Positions 7,562 through 13,446 of a stretch of 13,446 nt of DNA are shown here, in pieces. Origin of the DNA: Acidobacteriota bacterium (GTDB lineage: Bacteria; Acidobacteriota; Terriglobia; Terriglobales; Acidobacteriaceae). The number at the start of each line of letters is the position of its first letter. The first letter of the stretch is position 1. The stretch is taken from assembly GCA_021805265.1 (NCBI GenBank), contig JAJZFR010000275.1, forward strand, positions 1 through 13,446. The letters run 5' to 3'. A program made the position numbers and the translations under genes. The notes beneath the pieces were generated by a model. It saw nothing but the letters and a program-made list of their open reading frames with translations. It was not told the origin of the DNA and ran no database searches.

Positions 7562-7883
7562 GGCGATGTCCTTTCCTGCCCGAGGCATGGCGGCGCAGTT
7601 TCGGCGTCGCCAGCAGCGCATCCAGAGACTGGGGAATTGGCATTGTCCGGTCTTCGGCAGCCAGCCTGTCGAAATCGTCCAGGCACGCGAGCACCTGAGC
7701 CAGCTTCAGAAGCGAATGCAGCGCAATCAGCCCATGCCGCTCGAACCGCTTGAGCGAAGCCCAGGTCACGCCGGAGCGCTCCGCAAGCTCCTTCTGCGTC
7801 AGGTTCATGGCCAGACGCCGCGCCCTGAACCGCGCCGCAAGCTCGGCTTCAACCTCCTGCACGGTATTGAAATATACAGTCAT
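7551..7883 (-). CDS. hipB: HipB-type antitoxin, XRE-family DNA-binding protein
   Basis: This is a 110-residue protein with a helix-turn-helix of the XRE/Cro type at about residues 26-67: MNLTQKELAERSGVTWASLK, then RFERHGLIALHSLLKLAQVL. The first 25 residues (MTVYFNTVQEVEAELAARF) match the N-terminus I expect for this antitoxin group, and the tail is basic. It should neutralise HipA by binding it and repress the shared promoter. The ATG at 7883 has no good ribosome binding site and lies only about ten bases from a candidate -10 box, so the message may be leaderless or nearly so. An alternative start at residue 26 would cut into the DNA-binding domain and is unlikely. The frame ends 11 bp inside hipA, which couples translation of the two genes. 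Confidence 0.9.
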   Translation of the reverse strand: MTVYFNTVQEVEAELAARFRARRLAMNLTQKELAERSGVTWASLKRFERHGLIALHSLLKLAQVLACLDDFDRLAAEDRTMPIPQSLDALLATPKLRRHASGRKGHRHGT

Positions 7884-7893
7884 TATTTTATTG

Positions 7894-7923
7894 CTTATAT
7901 GCTATTTTACACTAAAAAGACAA
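7894..7923 (-). promoter_or_regulatory. Candidate hipBA promoter with overlapping operator palindrome
   Basis: On the minus strand TTGTCT (7923-7918) and TATAAG (7899-7894) are 18 bp apart and sit just before the hipB start, in a sharply AT-rich patch within GC-rich surroundings. The spacer contains the palindrome TTTTAGTGTAAAA (plus-strand 7905-7917, 5-bp arms), a likely site for HipB self-repression. The canonical E. coli HipB operator is not present. The remaining bases 7924-8010, up to the lipoprotein stop, show nothing further. Confidence 0.45.
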
Positions 7924-8010
7924 TATATTAACCGCATAATCCTATTGCCGCCTGCTGAAGCACAAGCGACGACGATCTCTGCAGCGACGAGGCGGAAGCG
8001 CCGGAGCCAT

Positions 8011-9483
8011 CTACTCGGCCACACCGGCTGCGATCTGCGCGCAATCCATCCGCAGCCTCCCGTTGTCATTGAAGACCAGTCCATAGAAGCGGAAGACCGA
8101 TCCGGTGCTCACCGGCGTCAGTACCGCAGTGCTGCTGTCGGCATAGACCTGGACGGTGTTGGGAGCGGTCGGAACCACCGGCTGCCCGGCATTCGCCGCC
8201 GCCAGAATGGGAAACAGATCGTAGGGCGCAAGCGTGACCGTGTAGACCGTAAATCCGCCGCTGGCGGAGACGGCCGTCACCGTTCCATTGATCGTCTGCG
8301 GCACCAGCTCCACCGTGGTGGCCGGGAATGAGTTCGTGGAAAACTCGACAGCGGACGAGATGTTGGCCGCAACCAGAAGATTCTGCCCCGGAGTGGCGCT
8401 GGCCGCCTGAAAGACCGCAGGAAAGGGCAGGTTTTTTACATTCGGAAACTGGGTTGAGATCTGCGAGGCTGCCTGCGCATATCCGACCGCTGCGAAGTTT
8501 TCCGCTACCGCTCCGGTAGCCAGATTGGAAAGCGCAAGCAGGGTTGACGGAGGATTGCCCAGAAACAGAACCTCGCCGCTCAGGACGTCCACGTTGGCCG
8601 TATTCGTATCGATCACCGCAACGCGCGTGGCCAGCAGGCTGCCATCCGGCTGCAGGGAGACATCCATATCCACCGGCAGACCGGCGCTCAGCCCTGAGAG
8701 ATTCTTTACGCCAAAAAAGGCTGTGCTGCCATTGGTGGACACCTGCCAGACGGGCCCCGGACCCTCCGATTGTTGATTCAGCCCATTAGCTATAAACGTC
8801 CCGTTCGCGGCATTCACCGCGGTGACGACCCCATACATTCCGACCGACCGCCCGTTGGTGCTGTTCGTCGGCTGCGCGGCAATGTTCATCGTCATCAGCG
8901 TAAAGGTGGGATTCAGAGGCGCCGAGACTCCAAGGGTGCAGCCGCCGGCAAACTGGAACGACTGCGAGACATCGAGATCCAGATCGATGGCCATGGCCGT
9001 TCCCGTCACCTGGATCGGCTGCGGCAGGTTCACTGTCACAACCGGCGTTGTTCCCGGAGAAATCAACGCCGAGTTCACCAGATGCAGCCCAACGCACGTC
9101 GGCGAAGCACCGCCGAAGACGGCAAAGGCCGAAACGTAGGTATCCTGCGGAATGCTGGCCGTCACCAGCGGCTGTGGATTTCCATTCAGGTGGATATACT
9201 CGGCGCCGATCGGCGTGGAGAAGACGGTGACGGTGTTTCCACTCTGACTCTTCAGCATCAGGCTTTGCAATGTCAGCGGAAGTGCCACCAGTGCATCGTT
9301 GGACGTGCTGGATGCCATCACCACCACCGTGGTTGCGCCTGGCTGAACCGTCTGGGTGGAAGAGCCGCCGCAGCCGGACAGTACGACAGCAGCACAGAAG
9401 ACGAAAAGCAACGCAAGGAGTGGGCGGAAAACGTGCAGGGAGAAATGGCTTGGCTTGCCAGCGAAGGGGAAGTGGGAGCGCAT
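8011..9483 (-). CDS. Secreted lipoprotein of 490 aa, acidobacterial type, function unknown
   Basis: Residues 1-38 are a lipoprotein signal: a basic start, the hydrophobic run LLALLFVFCAAVVLS and the lipobox LSGC, with C38 as the lipidated residue. A short Gly/Ser/Thr linker follows, and then a long region rich in Thr, Val, Ala and Asn without charged catalytic clusters, consistent with several beta-sandwich or beta-barrel repeats (for example VVTAVNAANGTFIANG and GTVTAVSASGGFTVYTV, which look like two copies of one module). The block IGAEYIHLNGNPQPL with TASIPQDTY resembles lipoproteins I know from Acidobacteriaceae that carry DUF5666-like repeats. It probably sits on the cell surface or in the periplasm. 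AAAGG lies eight bases before the ATG and TAATAT (9524-9519) could be its -10 box; no -35 box is visible. It seems to be transcribed alone. This is the one gene here that looks like host rather than mobile cargo. Confidence 0.85.
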   Translation of the reverse strand: MRSHFPFAGKPSHFSLHVFRPLLALLFVFCAAVVLSGCGGSSTQTVQPGATTVVVMASSTSNDALVALPLTLQSLMLKSQSGNTVTVFSTPIGAEYIHLNGNPQPLVTASIPQDTYVSAFAVFGGASPTCVGLHLVNSALISPGTTPVVTVNLPQPIQVTGTAMAIDLDLDVSQSFQFAGGCTLGVSAPLNPTFTLMTMNIAAQPTNSTNGRSVGMYGVVTAVNAANGTFIANGLNQQSEGPGPVWQVSTNGSTAFFGVKNLSGLSAGLPVDMDVSLQPDGSLLATRVAVIDTNTANVDVLSGEVLFLGNPPSTLLALSNLATGAVAENFAAVGYAQAASQISTQFPNVKNLPFPAVFQAASATPGQNLLVAANISSAVEFSTNSFPATTVELVPQTINGTVTAVSASGGFTVYTVTLAPYDLFPILAAANAGQPVVPTAPNTVQVYADSSTAVLTPVSTGSVFRFYGLVFNDNGRLRMDCAQIAAGVAE

Positions 9484-9757
9484 ACGGGTACCTTTCTGCC
9501 AATCTTGCGGGCAAAATCATATTAGCAGCGGATTTCCGATTCCGTCTGGCTTGGGATTGCTGATATTGGATCGAAGCAAAATCCTCATTCCGAGGGCGTA
9601 TTCCAACAGCTCAGGACGCCTTTCGGAGCACACTGATGGCAGGACGCGGCGGATACCAGTTCTGGATCGCTGCTTCCAACGTGCGAAACCAGATGCAGCT
9701 CGGCTCCGGCCTCGTCTTCCGATTCTGAAAAGTCAGAGATTCAGTGTTGCCGTCCGG

Positions 9758-10356
9758 CTAATACCACTTGATCTCGCTCACTTCGGCAATGCGTTCCTGA
9801 GCAGCAGCAGGCCTCAGATAGCGCAAGGTCGTCTCGAGATCCGAGTGTCCGGCGTACTCCATCACCGTGCGCGGGTCAATGCGGTTTCTGAGCCAGGTTG
9901 TGATGCAGGTACGACGGAATTTGTGCAACTCGAACTCCCCACATCCCAACTCACCCTTGCGCCACGGATGCAGTTCTCACACCAGCCACATTCGATTCCA
10001 GCGCGCCGCGCCATGCGCTTGACCATCACCAGCAGCTTCCTGTTGGGCTTGCCTTTCGCGGTGGGGACAATCAGATTCTGGTCCGGCTGGGTATCCCTCC
10101 AGGCTTTCAGCTTCTTGAGAAAGTCGAGCGGAATGGGAATATCCCTTTGCGCGTAGTCCTTCACCGTGAAGTTGAATTTTTGTTTGCTGCGGATGCGGAA
10201 GACGGATCCATGCCAGCTGATGTCCGTGAATTCAGCGTTCTGTATCTCCTGATCCCGCAGTCCCAGTTTCAAGGCCATGTCACAAACCATAGACTCATAC
10301 GGTGTGGCCACGCGAAACATACTCGGCAGCAGATACCTGGACAAGAATCGGTTTGC
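9758..10356 (-). pseudogene. Tyrosine recombinase (phage-type integrase) remnant
   Basis: Two minus-strand frames make up one degraded integrase. Bases about 9960-10356 encode the first half of the catalytic domain (FRVATPYESMVCDMALKLGL, then RDQEI with the first catalytic Arg) and a Cys pair CGWCENC. Bases 9758 to about 9965 encode the second half in another frame: HKFRRT (His and second Arg), EYAGHSDLETT (second His) and the nucleophile Tyr in TLRYLRP, ending at TAG 9758-9760. The change of frame near 9950-9970 is explained by loss of a single base. The N-terminal DNA-binding (SAM-like) domain is absent: an in-frame stop lies at 10357-10359, just before the core domain. All catalytic residues survive, so decay is recent or the frameshift is a sequencing error, but the missing N-terminus argues for a dead gene. 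It probably once mobilised part of this island. Confidence 0.8.
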
Positions 10357-10786
10357 CTAAGAGCATATAACGGCATTATTATCAGTAGTATATATACCAA
10401 TACGGGGTTGATGATTTCGATTTAAGGTAATGTGTGTACGGTAGGCATAAAGCGGAAAATGGGCAGAGCTTTTTACAGACGCAGCAAAGTGTCAACGGTG
10501 GACACATTGCATCAGGAATCCGCTTCTGAATCTGCTGTGCTTTGCTGAAGCGAAGATGAGACTTGCACACTGCATTCTTTCAGTTGCATCAAATCGGCGG
10601 TCACGGAAGTCAACACCTATTGGAATTGTTCTTCCATCTGGTTGTTTCTCGAACATCAGAAATGCAAGTTTCTCGCCCGTGCGTTTGTGCAGGGATGCTC
10701 TGTCGTAAAAAAAAATCACCGATGATCTTCTCATTTTCCTATTTTCGTTTTATGTTCTGAGTTGAGTTAACCTCAGGAGGTAAATC
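10357..10786. other. Gene-poor, AT-rich stretch before the orphan gene
   Basis: I see no convincing gene here. An 80-codon minus-strand frame at 10492-10734 has a plausible composition (EKLAFLMFEKQPDGRTIPIG) but only a weak AGG ahead of its ATG and no family I recognise. A run of nine A (10707-10715) and an AT-rich patch around 10370-10400 (repeated TA/AT steps) are the main features. The last 50 bases lead into the strong ribosome binding site of the gene at 10787. The lower GC content than the lipoprotein region suggests foreign DNA. Confidence 0.5.
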
Positions 10787-11572
10787 ATGAATATTACCCC
10801 AGAACAATCCACGACGATCTTTGAACCGCCTCGCGCAGTTTGTTATATTTTCCAAAAATTACACGATGCCATACTCGGCATCACTAACCTGCGCGAGCCA
10901 ACGAATGCAGACTTGTCTAGCTTTTGTGAGATGCTGGATTTGTCGTCCAATGTCCCCGCAGACGAGGTTGAAATCCTTAAGGGGCTGAGCCGCGTACGGC
11001 AATGTCTTCTTGTGTTTTTCGCTTTTAGTTGGGTTCGAATTCGCATCATAAGTACCGCATCGAATTTGAATATTTCACAACTCACGAAAGCGAACCAAGA
11101 GACACAAAAAGCGCAGAAGCAAATTCGCAAGGCACTGCAATCGATGATGGATAGCATCGACACCATGAAATGTTCACCCGGTGCGTGGCTGCAAGTTGCT
11201 CGCCGTCATCAGAAGATAGCAGAGTCTCTAAATAAATTGGAGCGCCTGCTGACTACAAATATGACTACTCGTCGGCGCAGACAGGCATTCCTCTCGTCGC
11301 TTCAATATTTCATATTGCTGGGAACGGTCGTATCTGTGCGTGGTTTTTCATTAGACACACAAGGCGGTAATGGATGGTTTCGGCGCATGATCAGGAGAAT
11401 TGCCGGACCTCCGCTCAATGTAAGTAACGCAATGATCTGGCGTATCGTTTGCGCCGCGGAATCCTCTGTGAATCTACATCCTACGGCAACTACAACCATC
11501 TACAGCAAGTTCGTGCGCAGAAAGCCAATGCCATCATTTTTTTTCGATCAGCATGTAAAAGAACTGAAGTAA
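10787..11572 (+). CDS. Orphan 261-aa protein of unknown function
   Basis: I do not recognise this protein. The gene is well supported by AGGAGGT placed six bases before the ATG, close to ideal. The product is strongly basic and mostly helical in appearance. Residues 70-90 (VRQCLLVFFAFSWVRIRII) are hydrophobic but broken by Arg, more like a buried helix than a membrane span. Residues about 93-125 (NLNISQLTKANQETQKAQKQ onward) look like a coiled coil. RRRRQ (162-166) and RRMIRRIAG (199-207) are basic clusters that could bind nucleic acid. The end FFFDQHVKELK follows a run of eight T (11537-11544), a possible slippage site, though the C-terminus reads naturally. Codon use is more AT-rich than in its neighbours, which suggests transfer. 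It stands alone between a dead integrase and an IS256 element, so it is probably island cargo. Confidence 0.7.
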   Translation: MNITPEQSTTIFEPPRAVCYIFQKLHDAILGITNLREPTNADLSSFCEMLDLSSNVPADEVEILKGLSRVRQCLLVFFAFSWVRIRIISTASNLNISQLTKANQETQKAQKQIRKALQSMMDSIDTMKCSPGAWLQVARRHQKIAESLNKLERLLTTNMTTRRRRQAFLSSLQYFILLGTVVSVRGFSLDTQGGNGWFRRMIRRIAGPPLNVSNAMIWRIVCAAESSVNLHPTATTTIYSKFVRRKPMPSFFFDQHVKELK

Positions 11573-11585
11573 AGCTAGACGAAAT

Positions 11586-11771
11586 GTGCTGGGCAGGATC
11601 ACCACACTGGATTTCGACGCAGCGCTTGAGTACTTATTCCACTCGCACGTTGACGCGAAGTGGTATCGCGTCTCTGCTGGGGTATGCCTGCGTATGAACG
11701 GAAGAGATGCACAGCGAGTTCTCACATCAGCGTTTCTGCACGATAACGTACGATATTTTTCGCACATTTGA
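11586..11771 (+). pseudogene. Possible 3'-truncated small ORF cut by the IS256 element
   Basis: From a GTG at 11586 the frame reads VLGRITTLDFDAALEYLFHS and then HVDAKWYRVSAGVCLRMNGR, and ends at TGA 11769-11771, inside the left end of the IS256 element. The amino-acid make-up before the junction looks like real protein; the last few residues (RYFSHI) come from the IS end. There is no clear ribosome binding site and I recognise no family. It may be the second half of a gene interrupted by the insertion, or chance. No continuation is visible on the far side of the IS. Confidence 0.3.
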
Positions 11772-11834
11772 TTTGAGTTTTATGCTAGGTAGGTTGGTAC
11801 AAGCAGGAGGAGCGAGACCTCTGAGGCGGAAACG

Positions 11835-13061
11835 ATGGAGCCAACCATGGAAGCGGGATTGGAATCGGCCGGCGGGATGAAGACTGTGCCGGGGCCGGTG
11901 GTGCAGATCGACGAAGGGCGCATTCAGGCGCATTTGGACGAGGTGGTTCGGGCAACGGTCGAGGAGACGCTGAACGGGCTGCTGGATGCCGAGGCGGACC
12001 GGCTGTGCGGCGCGCGGAAGTACGAGCGGACCGAGGGCCGCAAGGACACACGTGCAGGCAGCTACGACCGGCATTTGCAGACCAAGGCAGGCGATGTGAC
12101 GCTGACCGTGCCGAAGCTGCGCTCCTTGCCCTTTGAGACCGCGATCATCGAGCGTTACCGGCGGCGGGAGTCATCGGTGGAAGAGGCGCTGATCGAGATG
12201 TACCTGGCCGGGGTGAGCGTGCGACGGGTGGAAGACATCACGCAGGCTTTGTGGGGCACGCGGGTGAGCGCCTCGACGGTCAGCGACCTGAACCAGAAGA
12301 TCTACGGCAAGATCAACGAGTGGCGCGAGCGGCCGCTGGTGGGCGATTTTCCGTATGTGTTCCTCGACGGCATCTGGCTGAAGCGCAGCTGGGGCGGCGA
12401 GGTGAAGAACGTCTCCGTGCTTGTGGCCATTGGCGTGGCGCAGAGCGGCTACCGCGAGATATTGGCGGTGAGCGAAGGCGCCAAGGAAGACACCGCCAGC
12501 TGGACCAACTTCCTGCGCGAGATGAAACAGCGCGGCCTGAAGGGCGTTGAGCTGTTCGTCTCCGACAAGTGCCTGGGTTTGGTTGAGAACCTGGCGGACT
12601 TCTTCCCCGAGGCCAAGTGGCAGCGTTGCGTGGTGCACTTCTATCGCAACGTGTGGACCGCTGTGCCCACCGGCAAGGTGAAGGAAGTGGCTGCCATGCT
12701 GAAGGCCATTCACGCCCAGGAGGATGCCAAGGCAGCTAAAGAAAAAGCTCTCCAGGTGGTAGAGAAGCTGCGGCTGATGAAGCTGGCCAAGGCGGCAGAG
12801 ATCGTCGCCAACGGGATCGACGAAACGTTGAGCTACTACGCCATGCCGCCGGAACACTGGCGCTGCATCAAGACGAACAATCCGCTGGAACGGCTCAACC
12901 GGGAGATTCGCCGACGAACACGCGTAGTCGGAGCGTTCCCCGACGGTCAATCGGCGCTGATGCTGGTGGCCGCGCGACTACGGCATGTTGCCGCGACTAA
13001 GTGGGGTACTAAGCGCTACCTGCAGATGGACCGGCTGGCCGAGATCGTGGCCATCGCCTGA
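11835..13061 (+). CDS. IS256-family (Mutator-type) DDE transposase
   Basis: The 408-residue protein is full length for the family and has no internal stop. Its N-terminal part contains the family block DRLCGARKYERTEGRKDTRA and GSYDRHLQTKAGDVTLTVPK, followed by LYLAGVSVRR-type motifs (here EMYLAGVSVRRVEDIT). The DDE triad is visible as D in YVFLDGIWLKR, D in FVSDKCLGL (usually SDGHKGL) and E in NNPLERLNREIRRR, and the conserved CVVHFYRN (C-x2-H) precedes the last. The enzyme should excise and insert the flanking IS by copy-paste through a circular intermediate, as known for IS256. AGGCGG lies shortly before the ATG. A second ATG four codons in is possible. The GC-rich codon use differs from the orphan gene next to it. 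Confidence 0.95.
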   Translation: MEPTMEAGLESAGGMKTVPGPVVQIDEGRIQAHLDEVVRATVEETLNGLLDAEADRLCGARKYERTEGRKDTRAGSYDRHLQTKAGDVTLTVPKLRSLPFETAIIERYRRRESSVEEALIEMYLAGVSVRRVEDITQALWGTRVSASTVSDLNQKIYGKINEWRERPLVGDFPYVFLDGIWLKRSWGGEVKNVSVLVAIGVAQSGYREILAVSEGAKEDTASWTNFLREMKQRGLKGVELFVSDKCLGLVENLADFFPEAKWQRCVVHFYRNVWTAVPTGKVKEVAAMLKAIHAQEDAKAAKEKALQVVEKLRLMKLAKAAEIVANGIDETLSYYAMPPEHWRCIKTNNPLERLNREIRRRTRVVGAFPDGQSALMLVAARLRHVAATKWGTKRYLQMDRLAEIVAIA

Positions 13062-13065
13062 CCGC

Positions 13066-13099
13066 TTTGCTGCTGGCCCCCTCGGGGGCCAGCAGCAAA
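13066..13099 (+). terminator. Strong hairpin right after the IS256 transposase stop
   Basis: A perfect 15-bp stem (TTTGCTGCTGGCCCC at 13066-13080 with its complement at 13085-13099) closes a CTCG loop and begins four bases after the transposase stop. There is no U-tract after it on either strand, so it is not a classic intrinsic terminator. It may still stabilise the 3' end of the message or block outside transcription. Confidence 0.55.
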
Positions 13100-13343
13100 A
13101 CAACCCAAACCCAACAACCTTCCTGAATAAGACGGAAGATCGAAAGTGCGAAAAACTCTGGACACTACCCTCCGTACGCAACTCGCCAAAGTGCTTAAGG
13201 AGCCTCTGCGCAGGTGCGTGATTTTGTAGCGATGACTTGACCGCAGATGATTTCCTGGTTTTGAATCAGTTTTCTTTCCGGAGAAGCGTGTTGCTGCTAG
13301 TCTATTTCGCCTCTGTGATGCCGTTTTTCGGCCTCAAGAGACA

Positions 13344-13446
13344 CTACGCCCTTTGCGGGGCCAGCCGGTTGCGGTGCAGGTACAGATTGACCAGCGCGAA
13401 GGCCGCGCACAACCACTGATGATTCTTCCAGATGCCACGGTAACGA
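13344..13446 (-). CDS. C-terminus of a probable transposase, cut by the window edge
   Basis: Entering from the right edge on the minus strand, the frame encodes RYRGIWKNHQWLCAAFALVN, then LYLHRNRLAPQRA, and stops at TAG (13346-13344). The aromatic, basic opening followed by an Ala-rich helix of the type W(L/I)CAAFALVNL resembles the C-terminal end of DDE-type transposases seen in acidobacteria and actinobacteria. The catalytic part lies outside the window, so the family cannot be fixed. The 174 bp between the IS256 end and this stop hold nothing else I can support. Confidence 0.4.
   Translation of the reverse strand, partial: RYRGIWKNHQWLCAAFALVNLYLHRNRLAPQRA

Larger units (their letters stand above)
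11756..13170 (+). mobile_element. IS256-family insertion sequence
   Basis: The element holds one intact transposase gene. Its ends are recognised by an inverted repeat: 11756-11774 (TTTTTCGCACATTTGATTT) matches the complement of 13137-13155 at 16 of 19 bases, and a further AGG(T/A)AGGTTG block recurs inside both ends. The right end continues outward for about 15 bp (CTCTGGACACTACCC, to about 13170), resembling the outer tip of IS256-family ends; the left end has no matching outer tip, so it may have lost a few bases. The outer limits are therefore approximate. The palindrome CGTACG occurs just outside both ends (11747-11752 and 13173-13178), but no clear 8-9 bp target duplication is seen. Confidence 0.75.

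Noticed and set aside
6467..7753. A 428-codon open frame on the plus strand, longer than hipA itself
   Set aside because: It is antisense to hipA and hipB, which have complete kinase and helix-turn-helix motifs and a good ribosome binding site. The plus frame encodes an Arg-rich product without recognisable domains.
8770..9525. A 251-codon plus-strand frame and overlapping 244-codon minus-strand frame
   Set aside because: Both are out-of-frame shadows of the lipoprotein gene. They are rich in Arg and His and lack recognisable domains.
9356..10156. A 266-codon plus-strand frame across the lipoprotein start and integrase remnant
   Set aside because: It runs antisense to two recognisable genes, has no recognisable motif and is a by-product of GC-rich antisense codons.
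10492..10734. An 80-codon minus-strand gene
   Set aside because: The composition is acceptable but the ribosome binding site is weak and no family is recognised. It is described only in the gene-poor region entry.
11537..11544. Programmed frameshift at the run of eight T in the 261-aa gene
   Set aside because: The frame continues naturally to a stop after FFFDQHVKELK, and neither alternative frame downstream gives a recognisable protein.
12171..12950. A 259-codon minus-strand frame
   Set aside because: It lies wholly antisense within the intact IS256 transposase and has no family motif.
1..13446. tRNA or rRNA genes and CRISPR arrays
   Set aside because: I saw no cloverleaf-like sequence, no rRNA motif and no regularly spaced repeats. 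The only tandem array (5974-6069) has no spacers.

Overview
The window looks like an accessory (defence and mobile-element) region of a soil-type bacterium, most likely an acidobacterium (Acidobacteriota, Terriglobia-like). The taxonomic pointer is the 490-residue lipoprotein at 8011-9483: its Thr/Val-rich region after the lipobox and its motifs resemble, from memory, proteins common in Acidobacteriaceae. The rest is horizontally mobile material and says little about the host. I ran no database search; family calls come from recognising motifs.

Layout, left to right. 1-121 is the 3' end of an IS630-type transposase (+). 124-250 (-) is a frameshifted scrap of the 3' end of a second fic gene. 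264-4296 (-) is a tight three-gene operon, read from right to left: a fused archaeo-eukaryotic primase (TOTE type) and superfamily 2 helicase of 834 aa, a 130-aa protein resembling CcbP-type calcium-binding proteins, and a 379-aa protein of a family I recognise but cannot assign a function. The genes overlap as ATGA and TAATG, so they are probably translationally coupled. Several palindromes lie just before the first gene. 4411-5952 (-) is an intact Fic AMPylase-type gene with a winged-helix-like N-terminus and its own inhibitory motif, preceded by four 24-bp tandem repeats and, further up, a large nested inverted repeat. 6338-7883 (-) is a hipB-hipA toxin-antitoxin pair whose reading frames overlap by 11 bp.

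8011-9483 (-) is the lipoprotein gene. 9758-10356 (-) is a tyrosine recombinase remnant, truncated at the N-terminus and frameshifted. 10357-10786 has no convincing gene. 10787-11572 (+) is a 261-aa orphan gene with a near-perfect ribosome binding site. 11756-13170 is an IS256-family element with an intact DDE transposase, recognisable inverted-repeat inner ends and a strong hairpin directly after the stop codon. The last bases (13344-13446, -) hold the 3' end of another gene, probably a transposase.

How the parts fit: hipBA, fic and the primase-helicase operon all point the same way over 7.6 kb and are flanked by transposase and integrase debris. That is the usual appearance of a defence or conflict island assembled from modules. 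The most interesting module is the primase-helicase operon with two small conserved partners and a palindrome-rich control region; its biological role is an inference, not something the sequence proves.
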